Below, piece after piece: positions 1-10,470 of a stretch of 64,000 nt of DNA. The position numbers were made by a program, and so were the translations under genes. Positions within the stretch are counted from its first letter, which is position 1; each line of letters begins with the position of its first letter. The notes under the pieces are model-generated. The model was not told the DNA's origin. It made no database searches and saw only the letters and a list, made by a program, of their open reading frames with translations. This stretch comes from Oscillospiraceae bacterium NTUH-002-81 (GTDB taxonomy: Bacteria; Bacillota; Clostridia; Lachnospirales; Lachnospiraceae). The stretch is from positions 3,294,001 to 3,358,000 of the forward strand of contig CP136052.1 of assembly GCA_032620915.1 (NCBI GenBank), given 5' to 3'.

Positions 1-1063
1 CAGACAGTACCGTGGCATTGATCTCTGAGAGCACCTCGCGGGCCTCCACATTCTTGCCCTCCTCCGACAGGCTCTGGGCATCCAGCAGCTTATCGTACAT
101 ATCCACACCGGCATTCTGGTCTTCCGCGCTCTGCCTGGCTTCATCCAGCTGCTTCTGTGCCTCGTCCAGCTGCTTCTGCAACTGCTCCGCCTGAGCCGTC
201 TTGGCCGAAATCTGATCTCCCATATCCACCGTTGTCTTGTTCAGTTCACTGCGGATGTTCTGGGTACGGGCCGGAATGACCAGGAACCACATGAGCGCCA
301 CTCCCACTGCCAGACCAATGAAAATATTGATCACCGTGTAGAAAGCAGAATGCTCCCGGTAACTGTCTGTGGGCTGGATGATCAGCTCGTTGCCGCTCTG
401 GTATGTGAGATTGTCGGAACGCTTCTTGCCGCCGCCCGGGCGGTTCTTCTCAATGGAGATGATCTCCTTCATGTAGTTCAGCGTCCGCGTATTGTTCGTA
501 TCCAGCAGCTGCGCCCGGCGCAGTGCCTTCTTCGCCTTGCCGTACTCTTCCCCCTTCATGTACAGAAGGGCCATGAGCTGATGGCCTTTCACCAGCTTGG
601 GGCTCATGGAAAGTACCTTTTTCAGCTGTATGATCGCCAGATCCTCGCTGCCCTGCTGACAGTACAGCAGCGCCTGGTTAAACTTCTTGATCGTCTGATC
701 CACCAGATCCAGCTTCGTATTGTTCGTCTGCACCTCGTTCAGGTACGAGTTCGCGATGTTCTTCTTCGGCTGATAGTTGGTGCTGATGACCCACTGGGCC
801 AGCGCCTGCACCGTCTCCCCGGTCTCATAGTAAATGAGTCCCAGAAGGTTCCGGGCATCGATATTCTTCTTGTTGAGCTTCAGGCTCTGCCGCAGACAGT
901 CTGCCGCACCGGTCATATCCCTTACTCTCGCCTTATAAAGACCCGCATTATAGTAACTGTTGGAAAGGTGCAGGATTCTTTTGTATAATCGCAAGTCCGT
1001 CCCGCAGTTCATGCACACGGCATCTTCTTCTGCGATGGGCTCGTTGCACATCAAACATCTCAT
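1..1063 (-). CDS. Zinc-ribbon/TPR membrane protein, 3' end cut by the window edge
   Basis: The minus-strand frame opens at ATG 1063, behind an AGGGG-type RBS, and stays open to base 1, giving about 354 residues with the C-terminus missing. The first 20 residues carry two CxxC pairs (RCLMC and VCMNC), a zinc-ribbon signature. Tetratricopeptide-like helices follow (about residues 25-200), then a Lys/Arg-rich linker, one hydrophobic segment (about 225-250) and a Gln/Ala/Glu-rich coiled coil running off the window. It lies 17 bases after the 48-residue gene and closes the visible valS-folC operon. This layout suggests a membrane-anchored scaffold protein, but no enzymatic role is evident. Family-level call only. 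Confidence 0.8.
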   Translation of the reverse strand, partial: MRCLMCNEPIAEEDAVCMNCGTDLRLYKRILHLSNSYYNAGLYKARVRDMTGAADCLRQSLKLNKKNIDARNLLGLIYYETGETVQALAQWVISTNYQPKKNIANSYLNEVQTNNTKLDLVDQTIKKFNQALLYCQQGSEDLAIIQLKKVLSMSPKLVKGHQLMALLYMKGEEYGKAKKALRRAQLLDTNNTRTLNYMKEIISIEKNRPGGGKKRSDNLTYQSGNELIIQPTDSYREHSAFYTVINIFIGLAVGVALMWFLVIPARTQNIRSELNKTTVDMGDQISAKTAQAEQLQKQLDEAQKQLDEARQSAEDQNAGVDMYDKLLDAQSLSEEGKNVEAREVLSEINATVLS

Positions 1064-1080
1064 GTTCCTGTCCCCTTATC

Positions 1081-1227
1081 CTATCTGCTGCGAATGCCCA
1101 TCTGTGACAAAATGTCTCTGAGCACATCAGTCAGATCTGTCAGATCCTCCTGTGCGATGGCATCTGCCATATCCTCGACCTCGAGGCTCGGCTGAAACTT
1201 CTTCAGTTCTTCTTCGTAATTAATCAT
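1081..1227 (-). CDS. Small conserved-looking acidic protein (48 aa)
   Basis: A 48-codon frame starts at ATG 1227, where ATGA overlaps the folC stop, and ends at TAG 1081-1083. It encodes a hydrophilic, acidic, helix-prone protein that begins MINYEEELKKF and ends MGIRSR. The 4-base ATGA overlap with folC, plus the next gene starting 17 bases on with its own RBS, argue for translational coupling and a real gene. No domain is recognised and no function is proposed. Confidence 0.6.
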   Translation of the reverse strand: MINYEEELKKFQPSLEVEDMADAIAQEDLTDLTDVLRDILSQMGIRSR

Positions 1228-2549
1228 AGCCCTTCCTCCTTCTGCCTGCCGTCCTGCAATGCCAGGCGTCTGATCTCGCCTGCCAGATACAGCGATCCGG
1301 CACAGAACAGCATTCCGTCGCCCTGTTTTGCCCGGGCAAGCCGAAATGCTTCCTCCACATCTTCACAGTACAGCACTTCCCGGTCTGTATACCACCCAAA
1401 CACGGACGCCAGATCCTTCGCTGCCACGGCGCGGGCCCCGCCCACACGCGTCACAATCGCTGTACGAAATTGTATTCTCTCACATATGGTCTGAATCATA
1501 TGTGTATAATTCTTCTCTTTTACAGCGGAAAATAACAGGGTGATGGCCCTGTCTTTCTGAAATTTCTCTGCTGTATTCGTAAATGCGGCAATGCCTGCCT
1601 CATTGTGTCCGCCGTCGATGAACACATCAGGAAGAATCTCTTCCATCCGTCCCGGCCACCGTGTCTTACGGATGCCTTCCAGCATGGCCTGTCTGTCCAT
1701 CTCCATGTTCTCTGTCCGGTACAGCACTTCTGCCGCCATCACAGCCAGCGAAGCATTGAACGCCTGATATCCGGCCAGACTGCTCACCGTGATATCATTG
1801 TATAAATAATAACCAGTATCCAGCGAAAAATCAATGACTTTATCGCTATTCATAAAAATTTCATACATGCCGGCCATCAATGGAAATACCGGCGCGTGAT
1901 GCTCCCGGGCCACTTCTTTTATGACCTGCAGCGCCTCTTCACACTGCCCGTCACAGATCACCGGCACGCCCTCCTTGATGATCCCCGCCTTCTCCCGGGC
2001 GATCTTTCCAATGGTGTCCCCCAGGATCTCCGTGTGATCCAGGCTGATGGAGGTAATGACCGTCAGATGCGGATGCTCCACCACATTGGTGGCATCCAGC
2101 CGCCCGCCAAGGCCTGTCTCCAGAATGCCGTAATCCACCTTTTCTTCTGCAAAAAGCACTGCCGCCATGGCAAACAGCCATTCAAAAAAGGTGGGATGAC
2201 AAAAGTCCGGTTCCGCCCGCAGCAGCTCTTCCACAGCTTCCTTTACTTTCACAAAACAGCTGGCAAACCGTTCCCGTCTCACATCCTGTCCCTGGATGCG
2301 GAACCGCTCCGTCATTTCTATGAGATGCGGCGACGTAAAAAGGCCGGTGCGCTTCCCCTGGGCCCGCAGGATGCCGTCCAGAAAAGCGCAAACGGAACCT
2401 TTGCCGTTGGTGCCCGCCACATGGATCACCGCAAACTGCTCCTGGGGATTGCCCAGATGGGCAAGAAGCAGCCGGAGATTCTCCGGCCGGTTCTTGCTTG
2501 TAAATTTTGGTACCTGCAGCAGATACGCTGCCGCCTCTGTATATTCCAT
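1224..2549 (-). CDS. folC: Bifunctional folylpolyglutamate / dihydrofolate synthase
   Basis: A 441-residue Mur-ligase-fold enzyme. It adds glutamate to (dihydro)folates with ATP, and in bifunctional forms also makes dihydrofolate from dihydropteroate. The P-loop GTNGKGS lies at about residues 46-52. The family motif SLDHTEILG and the following IAREKAGIIK segment are present, and the C-terminal domain has the conserved DGGHNEAG. Length is normal for FolC. The gene starts 17 bases after the LTA-synthase-like gene stop and overlaps the next small gene by ATGA, so it belongs to the valS operon. Cytoplasmic. Whether this copy has both activities cannot be read from sequence. Confidence 0.93.
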   Translation of the reverse strand: MEYTEAAAYLLQVPKFTSKNRPENLRLLLAHLGNPQEQFAVIHVAGTNGKGSVCAFLDGILRAQGKRTGLFTSPHLIEMTERFRIQGQDVRRERFASCFVKVKEAVEELLRAEPDFCHPTFFEWLFAMAAVLFAEEKVDYGILETGLGGRLDATNVVEHPHLTVITSISLDHTEILGDTIGKIAREKAGIIKEGVPVICDGQCEEALQVIKEVAREHHAPVFPLMAGMYEIFMNSDKVIDFSLDTGYYLYNDITVSSLAGYQAFNASLAVMAAEVLYRTENMEMDRQAMLEGIRKTRWPGRMEEILPDVFIDGGHNEAGIAAFTNTAEKFQKDRAITLLFSAVKEKNYTHMIQTICERIQFRTAIVTRVGGARAVAAKDLASVFGWYTDREVLYCEDVEEAFRLARAKQGDGMLFCAGSLYLAGEIRRLALQDGRQKEEGL

Positions 2550-2566
2550 ACAACTCTTTCTTTCTG

Positions 2567-4588
2567 TTACTGCATTTCCCAGGCTTTGGACTGCGCCAGC
2601 ACCAGACCGTTCTTGTCCACCTGCTTCACCACCAGGACGTCTCCTTTTTTCAGTTTCATGTCCCGCAGGATCAGCGCATTTTCATTATAAAGCTGCGTTT
2701 CCTGTTCCTTGTCGTTCACATACAGCTTGCTGTATTGGGTAAAGTTCCTTCCAAAAATGTACGTATAATTTCTGGAAGTGCTCTGCACACTGGTGATCCG
2801 CACATCCTCCACGCCGATCTTCAGATCCGTAGGCACATAGGGATTCTCCCCGCCGAAAGCATACTGCTTGCCATAAAGCATATCATACTGGAGCATTTCC
2901 ATGTCCTGCATGTAGTATTTTGTGCCCTGGCGCTTCTGATGATACGTCATCATGGTGCCCTCGTGGATGCCCAGACGGTTCGTCACCGCTGCCCCCATCT
3001 GGTAGGTGGCCAGATTTTTGTCCGTCTTCTCCAGCCCCATATTGTCCCAGATAAAATACTCTGTGCTGTACAGATGCCCATTCTTCATGTCCCGGGCCTC
3101 CAGTCCCATGGTGGGCAGATGATCGCCGTACATGACAAGCACGGTCTCCTCGTCCCGGTGGGACAGGGCAGTGATCAGCTCTTCCACAAACTGATCCATC
3201 TCATACAACTGGTTCACATAATATTCCCACTGGTTCCGTTTTTCCTCGGATTCGGCACCGGTGACTTTGATCACCGGATCGGTCAGCACCTGCTCCTCCG
3301 GATAAGCGCCGTGGCCCTGGACGGAAATGGTGTAAATATAATCCGGCTCCTCACCGGAATCCAGACACTCCAGAATATACCTTGTGAGAATGCTGTCATC
3401 CGCCCAGCCCGTCTCCGTCCGCTGGGTGCAGTACATAGATTCGATGGGCGTAAACGTATCAAAGCCCAGATTGGCAAACACTTCGTTGCGGCCGTAAAAT
3501 TCCGCCGTGTTATCATGGACGGCATGGGCCCGGTAGCCGATCTTCTTCAGCGCATAAGCCATACTCTCACAGGTTGTCTTCTTCAGTACCGTTTTATACG
3601 GGTATTCCCCAGGCCCAAAATAGTGGAGGTTCATGCCCACAATGGTCTCGAACTCGGTGTTGGCCGTCCCGGCGCCCACCACGGGCACCTCAAAGTAACC
3701 GGAGGAATACTCCTCCATATACCGGTGAAAATTTGGGATCGGATCCTGAGACAGCCGGATACAGTTCAGAAGCGTCGGATCAAAAAACGTCTCCAGCTGT
3801 ACAAAGATGATGTTGGGCCGTTTGCCGCCCTCTTCCTCCGTCAGCGTCTCCTGTGCATCCCGCTTCACGATCTTCCGGATGGTTTTCTCCGAATAATCGT
3901 GGGGCTGGCTCATCCCGGTATCAAACAAGCTGGTAGTAAAACAGTACGGAAATCCGTAATCCTGATAGGCATACGCCACATTGCTGAAAAATGTCGTCAC
4001 CACCCGTTTTTCAATGGCAGCATGCGTCACGATGGAAAATCCCCATATCACCAGTGCCGTCACCACCAGCTTCCGGCCAAACCGCTGCTTCTCATCCAGC
4101 CGGGGCATCCGCCGGAACAGCACAACAAGCGCAGCCACTGCCAGTACCAGTACCAGGATCATCAGCACCATCTGAAATCCCGTCAGATAGTGGCTGGCCA
4201 CCTCCAGTGCATCCTTAAAAAGCTTCAGATCCGGCCCCGTCAGCGGTGTCACCCGGTTGGCCAGGATCACCCCATTGGCAATGCCGCCTGCCAGCCAGAC
4301 AAAAGAAACCAGGATGGCCGCAAAGGCCTTTCGCTTTACCAGATAGACGAGCAGATAACAAATACTGATGAGCAGCGTATTGTACAGGAAGACCAGCGGC
4401 CTTCCTGTCAGATACGTCCATGCTTCCACTGTAGAATGCCGGGAAGCCGTCTCAATGATAAAATTGATGACCGCTGCCAGGCAAAAATACCTGATCCACT
4501 TCGTATGCTCCCGCACATCCTGCTTTGTCCATGTCTTCGGATTCCATTTTTCCATGTTCCAATCCGGCTTCCAGTTCATTTTCACCAT
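2567..4588 (-). CDS. LTA synthase family membrane sulfatase-fold protein
   Basis: 673 residues. About five hydrophobic segments (roughly residues 30-215) are followed by an extracellular alkaline-phosphatase/sulfatase-fold domain. Visible family motifs are NIIFVQLETFFD (nucleophile region), GAGTANTEFE, the VQGHG histidine segment and the metal-binding YGDHLP. LtaS-type enzymes move glycerol-phosphate from phosphatidylglycerol onto a glycolipid anchor or a polymer. The substrate here is unknown, and other phosphoglycerol transferases look alike. The extra ~70-residue C-terminal region is beta-rich. The start at 4588 is the first ATG, but it sits about 16 bases from AGGAGG, so initiation may differ. 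The gene begins 20 bases after valS. Confidence 0.85.
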   Translation of the reverse strand: MVKMNWKPDWNMEKWNPKTWTKQDVREHTKWIRYFCLAAVINFIIETASRHSTVEAWTYLTGRPLVFLYNTLLISICYLLVYLVKRKAFAAILVSFVWLAGGIANGVILANRVTPLTGPDLKLFKDALEVASHYLTGFQMVLMILVLVLAVAALVVLFRRMPRLDEKQRFGRKLVVTALVIWGFSIVTHAAIEKRVVTTFFSNVAYAYQDYGFPYCFTTSLFDTGMSQPHDYSEKTIRKIVKRDAQETLTEEEGGKRPNIIFVQLETFFDPTLLNCIRLSQDPIPNFHRYMEEYSSGYFEVPVVGAGTANTEFETIVGMNLHYFGPGEYPYKTVLKKTTCESMAYALKKIGYRAHAVHDNTAEFYGRNEVFANLGFDTFTPIESMYCTQRTETGWADDSILTRYILECLDSGEEPDYIYTISVQGHGAYPEEQVLTDPVIKVTGAESEEKRNQWEYYVNQLYEMDQFVEELITALSHRDEETVLVMYGDHLPTMGLEARDMKNGHLYSTEYFIWDNMGLEKTDKNLATYQMGAAVTNRLGIHEGTMMTYHQKRQGTKYYMQDMEMLQYDMLYGKQYAFGGENPYVPTDLKIGVEDVRITSVQSTSRNYTYIFGRNFTQYSKLYVNDKEQETQLYNENALILRDMKLKKGDVLVVKQVDKNGLVLAQSKAWEMQ

Positions 4589-4608
4589 TTTGGTTGTCTT
4601 ATGTCCTC

Positions 4609-7257
4609 CTATTTATGAAGCTGCTGCAGACGCTCGTTCACCTGCTCCATCATCTGTGTGTATTTCGCAAGCTTCTCGCGCTCCTCAGCCACCTTCTTCT
4701 CCGGTGCCTTGCTCATAAACTTCTCATTGTTCAGCATGCCGTTGACACGGGCAAGCTCTTTTTCCAGACGTTCCTTCTCCTTCTGCAGGCGCTCCAGCTC
4801 CTTGTCGATGTCCACCAGATCTGCAAACGGAATGTATACGACTGCATTGTGGATCACAGCGGAAACCGCATCGTCTGCGATACCGGTCTTGTCTTCCTGT
4901 ATCATGATAGCACTTGCATAGCCCAGAGCTGCGAAGAAAGTCTTACCATTTTCGAAAATTTTTCTTATTTTTTCAGAGTCGGAAACCACATATACGGCAG
5001 CCTTTCTGCTGGGCGGCACGTTCATCTGTGTGCGCACGTTACGGATGGCACGAACGGCCTCCTTGATGGTCTCGATGGCATTTTCCTCCTCCGGGAAATC
5101 CCAGTCCGGCGTAAATTTCGGCCAGTCGGAGATCATGATGGACTCCTCGTCCTCCTGGATGGTGCAGAAGATTTCCTCTGTGATAAACGGCATGTACGGG
5201 TGCAGCAGCTTCAATGCCTGAATGAGCACGGTGCGCAGCGTCCACAGAGCCGCATCTCTCGAGGTATCCTCCTGGTTGTACAGACGGGGTTTCACCATCT
5301 CGATGTACCAGTCGCAGAACTCCTCCCAGATGAAATCATAAATCTTCTGTACGGCGATGCCCAGCTCATACTTGTCCATGTTGGAGGTAACTTCCTCTGC
5401 CAGGCGGTTGCCCTTGGACAGGATCCACTTGTCCGCATCGGTGAGAGTTGCCAGATCCACCGGCGCCATGTGGGTATCCTTCATGTTCATCATAATAAAC
5501 CGGGACGCATTCCATACCTTGTTGGCAAAATTCCGGCTTGCCTCCACACGCTCCCAGTAGAAACGCATGTCGTTGCCCGGTGCATTGCCGGTGATCAGCG
5601 TCAGACGCAGGGCATCTGCGCCGTATTTGTCAATAACCTCCAGCGGGTCAATACCGTTGCCCAGAGATTTGCTCATCTTCCGTCCCTGGGAGTCACGCAC
5701 CAGGCCATGGATCAGAACGGTGTGGAACGGTGCTTTTCCGGTGTGTGCGTAGCCGGAGAATACCATACGGATGACCCAGAAGAAAATGATGTCATAGCCG
5801 GTTACCAGCACATCTGTGGGATAGAAGTAGTCCAGATCCTCTGTCTTTTCCGGCCATCCCAGCGTGGAGAAAGGCCACAGCGCGGAGCTGAACCAGGTGT
5901 CCAGCGTGTCGGGATCCTGGGTAAAATGAGTGCAACCGCACTTGGGGCAAACCTTGGGCATTTCTTTTGCCACCACGGTCTCGCCGCACTGGTCGCAGTA
6001 GTATGCCGGGATCCGGTGGCCCCACCAGAGCTGTCTGGAAATACACCAGTCGCGGATATTTTCCAGCCAGTGCAGATAAATTTTGTCAAAACGCTCGGGA
6101 ACAAATTTCAGCTCGCCGGTTTTCAGCGCATTGATGGCCGGTTTTGCCAGCTCCTCCATGGCAACGAACCACTGCTGTTTTGCCATGGGCTCTACCGTTG
6201 TCTTGCAGCGGTCATGGGTACCTACGTTGTGGCTGTGATCCTCTACCTTTACCAGAAGGCCCTGGGCATCCAGGTCAGCCACCATGGCTTTTCTCGCCTC
6301 GTAACGATCCATGCCTGCGTACTTGCCGCCCTTTTCGTTGATGGTGGCATCGTCGTTCAGCACGTTGATCAGCTCCAGATTGTGGCGCTTGCCCACCTCA
6401 AAGTCGTTGGGGTCATGGGCCGGGGTGATCTTTACCACGCCGGTACCGAACTCTTTGTCTACATAAGAATCGGCGATGATCGGAATCTCCCGGTTCACCA
6501 GCGGCAGGATCACCTTCTTGCCGATGAGATGCTGATACCGCTCGTCCTCCGGGTTGACAGCCAGCGCCGTATCACCCAGCAGGGTCTCCGGACGGGTCGT
6601 TGCCACAACAACCCCCTCGCCCTCAGCTCCGCCCACCAGCGGATACTTGATGTGCCAGAAATGGCCGGCCTGCTCCACATGCTCCACCTCGGCATCGGAA
6701 ATGGATGTATGGCACACCGGGCACCAGTTGATGATCCGGTTTCCTTTATAAATGTAACCCTTGTTGTACAGATTCACAAACACTTCCTCTACAGCCTTTG
6801 AGCAGCCCTCATCCATGGTAAACCGCTCTCTGTCCCAGTCTGCGGAGGAACCCATCTTCTTTAACTGGCTGACGATCCGTCCGCCGTACTCTTTCTTCCA
6901 GTCCCAGGCACGCTCCAGGAACTTCTCCCGGCCCAGATCTTCCTTCTCGATGCCTTCCTTTTTCAGTGCCTCGATGATCTTCACCTCTGTGGCGATGCTG
7001 GCGTGGTCTGTGCCCGGCTGCCAGAGTGCATTGAAGCCCTGCATTCTCTTGTAACGGATGAGGATGTCCTGCATGGTATTGTCCAGGGCATGTCCCATGT
7101 GCAGCTGGCCGGTGATGTTCGGCGGCGGCATCACGATGGTAAACGGCTTCTTGCTGCGGTCTACCTCCGCGTGAAAATACTTCTTATCCAGCCATTTCTG
7201 ATACAGACGGCCTTCAATCCCGTTGGGGTCATAGGTTTTTTCCAGATTCTTCTCCAT
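4609..7257 (-). CDS. valS: Valyl-tRNA synthetase
   Basis: 882 residues, the normal length for bacterial ValRS. It charges tRNA-Val in the cytoplasm. The class I signatures are both present: HMGH within [16 protein letters not shown] (about residues 46-61) and KMSKS followed by LGNG. The CP1 editing region contains the typical [11 protein letters not shown] zinc-binding-like CDQCGE...CPKCGC segment lies near residue 420. The C-terminus is the usual coiled coil rich in Glu/Lys. An AAAGGAG RBS precedes ATG 7257. Expression is controlled by a T-box leader with its own promoter. Four further genes follow closely on the same strand. Confidence 0.97.
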   Translation of the reverse strand: MEKNLEKTYDPNGIEGRLYQKWLDKKYFHAEVDRSKKPFTIVMPPPNITGQLHMGHALDNTMQDILIRYKRMQGFNALWQPGTDHASIATEVKIIEALKKEGIEKEDLGREKFLERAWDWKKEYGGRIVSQLKKMGSSADWDRERFTMDEGCSKAVEEVFVNLYNKGYIYKGNRIINWCPVCHTSISDAEVEHVEQAGHFWHIKYPLVGGAEGEGVVVATTRPETLLGDTALAVNPEDERYQHLIGKKVILPLVNREIPIIADSYVDKEFGTGVVKITPAHDPNDFEVGKRHNLELINVLNDDATINEKGGKYAGMDRYEARKAMVADLDAQGLLVKVEDHSHNVGTHDRCKTTVEPMAKQQWFVAMEELAKPAINALKTGELKFVPERFDKIYLHWLENIRDWCISRQLWWGHRIPAYYCDQCGETVVAKEMPKVCPKCGCTHFTQDPDTLDTWFSSALWPFSTLGWPEKTEDLDYFYPTDVLVTGYDIIFFWVIRMVFSGYAHTGKAPFHTVLIHGLVRDSQGRKMSKSLGNGIDPLEVIDKYGADALRLTLITGNAPGNDMRFYWERVEASRNFANKVWNASRFIMMNMKDTHMAPVDLATLTDADKWILSKGNRLAEEVTSNMDKYELGIAVQKIYDFIWEEFCDWYIEMVKPRLYNQEDTSRDAALWTLRTVLIQALKLLHPYMPFITEEIFCTIQEDEESIMISDWPKFTPDWDFPEEENAIETIKEAVRAIRNVRTQMNVPPSRKAAVYVVSDSEKIRKIFENGKTFFAALGYASAIMIQEDKTGIADDAVSAVIHNAVVYIPFADLVDIDKELERLQKEKERLEKELARVNGMLNNEKFMSKAPEKKVAEEREKLAKYTQMMEQVNERLQQLHK

Positions 7258-7554
7258 GATCGTTCTCCTTTTTTTAATAAATAAAAGAGCCCCTTACAGA
7301 CATGCATCTGTAAAGGGCGAATGAAACGCGGTACCACCTTTTTTCCATATCCGGCTGTCAAAACTGCCGCATATGCTCTCACGATCCGGTAACGGGGATC
7401 AGGCGGGACTGCCTACTGCTACATTCAGCAATCCAACTCCGAAGCTACCTTCTTTCCGCATTTCTTCAAGAAGCCTCACAGCCACGGACTTCTCTCTCTG
7501 GCAAGCATCGACGGAAATACTCCTCTTCTTCCATGTTTTTTTCATATCAGTACC
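7258..7554 (-). promoter_or_regulatory. T-box riboswitch leader of valS
   Basis: Reading the minus strand, this ~290-base leader ends with the hallmark T-box AAAGGTGGTACCGCG (plus-strand 7327-7342), then a terminator hairpin and valS. The upstream Stem I region holds an AGAGA-type bulge (CCAGAGAGAGAAGTC) and a GGAGTTGG element typical of Stem I. A GTA triplet inside GAAGGTAGCTTC, just before GGAGTTGG, is the likely specifier, which fits a valine codon. By the known mechanism, uncharged tRNA-Val would stabilise the antiterminator and turn on valS and the downstream genes. The exact specifier is inferred by position only. Confidence 0.92.
7281..7319 (-). terminator. T-box-controlled intrinsic terminator
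   Basis: On the minus strand GCCCTTTACAGATGCATGTCTGTAAGGGGC forms a hairpin followed by TCTTTTATTTATT, directly between the T-box sequence and the valS RBS. This is the attenuator expected of a T-box leader. Confidence 0.9.
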
Positions 7555-7583
7555 ATCTTATCTGCCGGATATTTTTTTGTCAA
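7555..7583 (-). promoter_or_regulatory. Promoter of the valS T-box operon
   Basis: TTGACA (minus strand, 7583-7578) and TAAGAT (7560-7555) are separated by exactly 17 bases. The -35 box overlaps the uvrC stop codon, so the valS operon has its own start even though uvrC lies directly upstream. Confidence 0.85.
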
Positions 7584-9466
7584 GAGGGATCCTGCTGTTT
7601 TTTCCCGTTCCCGTGAAAAAACTGGTAAACGCTGCGGGCGGCAGCCTCGTTCATGGAATCTACCTCCTGCAAAGCGTCCATATCCGCATCCCGGATGGCC
7701 TCCAGCGACTGAAAATGCTTCATCAGCGCCCGCCGTCTGGCAGGTCCGATGCCGGGGATGTCGTCCAGCACGGAATGTACCTGCTCCTTGCTGCGCAGGG
7801 ATCGATGGTACTCGATGGCAAACCGGTGGGCCTCGTCCTGGATCCGGGTGATCAGGCGGAAGCCCTCGGAATTCCGGTCGATGGGAATCTCCACATTATT
7901 ATAATACAGGCCGCGGGTACGGTGGTTGTCGTCCTTTACCATACCGCACACAGGGATAGCAAGATTCAGTTCCCGCAGCACCGACAGCGCGATATTCACC
8001 TGGCCCCGTCCGCCGTCCATCATGAGCAGATCAGGGAAACGGGTGAAGCTGCCGAACTCTGCGGATATGTTTTTCTTTTCCAGTTCTTTTTCTTCTTCCA
8101 TGCCATGCGTAAACCGACGCATCAGCACTTCCCGCATGCTGGCATAATCGTCCGGCCCCTGCACGGTGCGGATCTTAAATTTCCGGTAATCGCTGCGCTT
8201 AGGTCTGCCCTTCTCGAAAACGACCATGGAGCCCACGGACTCGAAGCCGTTGGTGTTGGAAATATCGAAAGCCTCCATCCGGGTGGCGTTCTGCAATCCC
8301 AGCCATCCTGCGATCTCCTTCATGGCTCCAATGGTACGGCCCTCCTCCCGGCGGATCCGTTCCCTGTCCTGGCTGAGTACCATTTCCGCATTCTTGGCAG
8401 CCAGTTCCACCAGTTTTTCCTTGGTTCCCTTTTTGGGCACCCGCAGATGTACCTTCTGCCCCCGGCGTCCGGACAGCCACTCTTCCATGACCTCCGCATC
8501 CTCCACTTCGCACTGCAGCATGAGTTCCCTGGGGATAAACGGCGTTCCGGCATAAAACTGCTTGATAAAGCTGCCCAGGATGGCGCTCCTGCTCTCACCC
8601 TCCACATGGTTCAGATAGAAATGATCCCGGCCGATGAGCCGTCCGTCCCTGACAAAGAACACCTGCACCACGGCATCATGCTCGTCCTTGGCCAGCGCCA
8701 GCACGTCCTTGTCCTCACCGTCGCTGTTGGTGATCTTCTGCTTCTGGGCCACTGCCCGGACGCTGGAAAGCAGTTCCCGGTATTCGATGGCCTTCTCAAA
8801 TTCCAGCGCATCCGACGCATCCTGCATTTTCTTCTCCAGCATTTGCAGCACCGGCTCATAGTTGCCGCTTAAGAAGCTGACCACCTGGTTCACCGACTCC
8901 CGGTATTCCTCCTTGCTCACATAGCCCTGACAGGGGGCCTGGCACTGGTGAATATGGTAATTGAGACAGGGCCGGTCCAGGCCGATATCCCGGGGCAGAT
9001 TCCGGTTACACGTCCGGATCTGGTACAGCTTGTGCAGCAGCTCTATCGTCTCCTTCACCGCCCCTGCACTCGTATACGGCCCGTAATACCGGGATTTGTC
9101 CTTCTTCATCCGCCGGGCAAACAGCACCCGGGGATAGGCTTCCTCCACCGTCACTTTAATAAACGGATAACTCTTGTCGTCCTTGAGCATGGTATTGTAT
9201 TTGGGACGGTGCTCTTTGATCAGGTTGCACTCCAGCACCAGCGCCTCCAGCTCGGAATCCGTGATGATATACTCAAACCGGGCAATCTGGGTCACCATCC
9301 GCTCAATCTTGGCGCCCTTGTTCCGGCTGGACTGAAAATACTGCCGCACCCGGTTTTTCAGGCTGATGGCCTTGCCCACGTAAATGATGGCATCCGATGC
9401 ATCGTGCATAATATAGACGCCCGGTTTCCCGGGCAGTTTTTTTAATTCCTCTTCTATATTGAACAT
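7580..9466 (-). CDS. uvrC: Excinuclease ABC subunit C
   Basis: 628 residues, the normal UvrC length. UvrC makes the dual incision around lesions marked by UvrAB. The N-terminal GIY-YIG nuclease is visible (GVYIM at about 16-20 and YVGKA at about 29-33). A central UVR motif (about 200-235, [16 protein letters not shown]) binds UvrB. The C-terminal half is the RNase-H-like endonuclease (for example DGGRGQVN), followed by a helix-hairpin-helix with [15 protein letters not shown]. The gene stands apart from its upstream neighbour by about 55 bases. Its stop overlaps the promoter of the next operon. Confidence 0.97.
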   Translation of the reverse strand: MFNIEEELKKLPGKPGVYIMHDASDAIIYVGKAISLKNRVRQYFQSSRNKGAKIERMVTQIARFEYIITDSELEALVLECNLIKEHRPKYNTMLKDDKSYPFIKVTVEEAYPRVLFARRMKKDKSRYYGPYTSAGAVKETIELLHKLYQIRTCNRNLPRDIGLDRPCLNYHIHQCQAPCQGYVSKEEYRESVNQVVSFLSGNYEPVLQMLEKKMQDASDALEFEKAIEYRELLSSVRAVAQKQKITNSDGEDKDVLALAKDEHDAVVQVFFVRDGRLIGRDHFYLNHVEGESRSAILGSFIKQFYAGTPFIPRELMLQCEVEDAEVMEEWLSGRRGQKVHLRVPKKGTKEKLVELAAKNAEMVLSQDRERIRREEGRTIGAMKEIAGWLGLQNATRMEAFDISNTNGFESVGSMVVFEKGRPKRSDYRKFKIRTVQGPDDYASMREVLMRRFTHGMEEEKELEKKNISAEFGSFTRFPDLLMMDGGRGQVNIALSVLRELNLAIPVCGMVKDDNHRTRGLYYNNVEIPIDRNSEGFRLITRIQDEAHRFAIEYHRSLRSKEQVHSVLDDIPGIGPARRRALMKHFQSLEAIRDADMDALQEVDSMNEAAARSVYQFFHGNGKKQQDPS

Positions 9467-9522
9467 TATTTTTTATCCTTCCTGCATTCCGCGCCATTGT
9501 CTGTTCTTACGCATTCATTCCT

Positions 9523-10287
9523 TTATTTGGTATTTTTTCCAGTCAGATCTTTAACAACCTCGCCCGCAATGATCAGCCCTGCCACCGACGGCACGAAAGC
9601 GGTGCTTCCCGGAATGTCACGCCGCTCGGTGCATTTGTGTTTTGCGCCTGGCGGGCAGATACAGTTCGTTCTGCAGCTGATCCCCATGTCCTCCAGCGGC
9701 CGGGTGGGCTGTTCTTCGGAATATACCACCTTTAATTTCTTCACGCCCCGTTTTTTCAGCTCCCGGCGCATGACCTTGGCCAGCGGACACACCTTCGTCT
9801 TGTAAATATCCGCCACCCGGAAAGCGCTGGCATCCAGCTTATTGCCGGCTCCCATGCTGCTGATGATGGGCACGCCTGCCTCCTGGGCTTTCATCACAAG
9901 GGAAATCTTGGCTGTCACGGTATCCACCGCGTCCACCACATAGTCATAGTCCGCAAACGGAAAGGAATCCGCATTTTCCGGCAGGAAAAAGCACTTGTGC
10001 ACCTGTACCTCCACGTCCGGGTTGATGTCCTTCATCCGCTCCATCATCACATCTGTCTTATATTTTCCAACGGTGCTGCGAGTGGCAATAATCTGCCGGT
10101 TCAGATTTGTCAGGCACACTTTGTCGTCGTCAATGAGATCAAAAGCCCCCACGCCGCTGCGCACCAGCGCCTCGCACACATAACCGCCCACACCGCCGAT
10201 GCCAAACACGGCCACCCGGGAATGGGCCAGCTTCTCCATGGCCTCTTTTCCAAATAATAATTCCGTTCTCGAAAACTGCGTCAACAT
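9523..10287 (-). CDS. tcdA: E1-like ThiF-family protein, tRNA t6A dehydratase (TcdA/CsdL) type
   Basis: 254 residues with a Rossmann nucleotide-binding loop GIGGVGGYV at about 29-37, then DDDKVCLTNLNRQ, the classic E1/MoeB/ThiF adenylation signature. A C-terminal KRGVKKLKVVYSEEQP segment matches the TcdA/YgdL subgroup, which converts t6A37 of tRNA into cyclic ct6A using ATP. ThiF and MoeB relatives share the N-terminal half, but length and C-terminus favour TcdA. An AAGGAG RBS precedes ATG 10287, and a near-perfect promoter lies about 60 bases upstream. It appears monocistronic. Its product is cytoplasmic. Confidence 0.85.
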   Translation of the reverse strand: MLTQFSRTELLFGKEAMEKLAHSRVAVFGIGGVGGYVCEALVRSGVGAFDLIDDDKVCLTNLNRQIIATRSTVGKYKTDVMMERMKDINPDVEVQVHKCFFLPENADSFPFADYDYVVDAVDTVTAKISLVMKAQEAGVPIISSMGAGNKLDASAFRVADIYKTKVCPLAKVMRRELKKRGVKKLKVVYSEEQPTRPLEDMGISCRTNCICPPGAKHKCTERRDIPGSTAFVPSVAGLIIAGEVVKDLTGKNTK

Positions 10288-10344
10288 TTTTTCTGCTCCT
10301 TCTATGTGTCAATCATGGATTTTCCTGCTTATTCGATAGGTTTT

Positions 10345-10373
10345 ATTATAGGAAGAAACAGGTGTTCTGTCAA
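10345..10373 (-). promoter_or_regulatory. Consensus sigma-A-type promoter of tcdA
   Basis: Both boxes match the full consensus: TTGACA (10373-10368) and TATAAT (10350-10345) on the minus strand with a 17-base spacer, 58 bases upstream of the tcdA start. Confidence 0.9.
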
Positions 10374-10388
10374 CCGATACGACAAAGA

Positions 10389-10427
10389 GCACCGCAAAAT
10401 CTCTCTTTCAAGAAAATCCTGCGGTGC
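10389..10427 (-). terminator. Terminator after the M18 aminopeptidase gene
   Basis: Inverted repeat GCACCGCA/TGCGGTGC with a partly paired AT-rich interior lies 43 bases beyond the aminopeptidase stop and just before the tcdA promoter. The minus-strand 3' side reads TCTTTGTC, so the U-tract is modest. Confidence 0.6.
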
Positions 10428-10470
10428 CCCGTTTTATCAAATTCGATAGATTTAAAATCAAATGACAGAA

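Noticed and set aside
2507..4618. 703-codon plus-strand frame opposite the LTA-synthase-like gene
   Set aside because: Antisense to an RBS-equipped gene with clear motifs; residue use is His/Arg/Gln-rich with no domain, typical of a shadow frame in GC-rich DNA.
4525..6801. 758-codon plus-strand frame opposite valS
   Set aside because: Pure antisense of valS, no RBS or domain.
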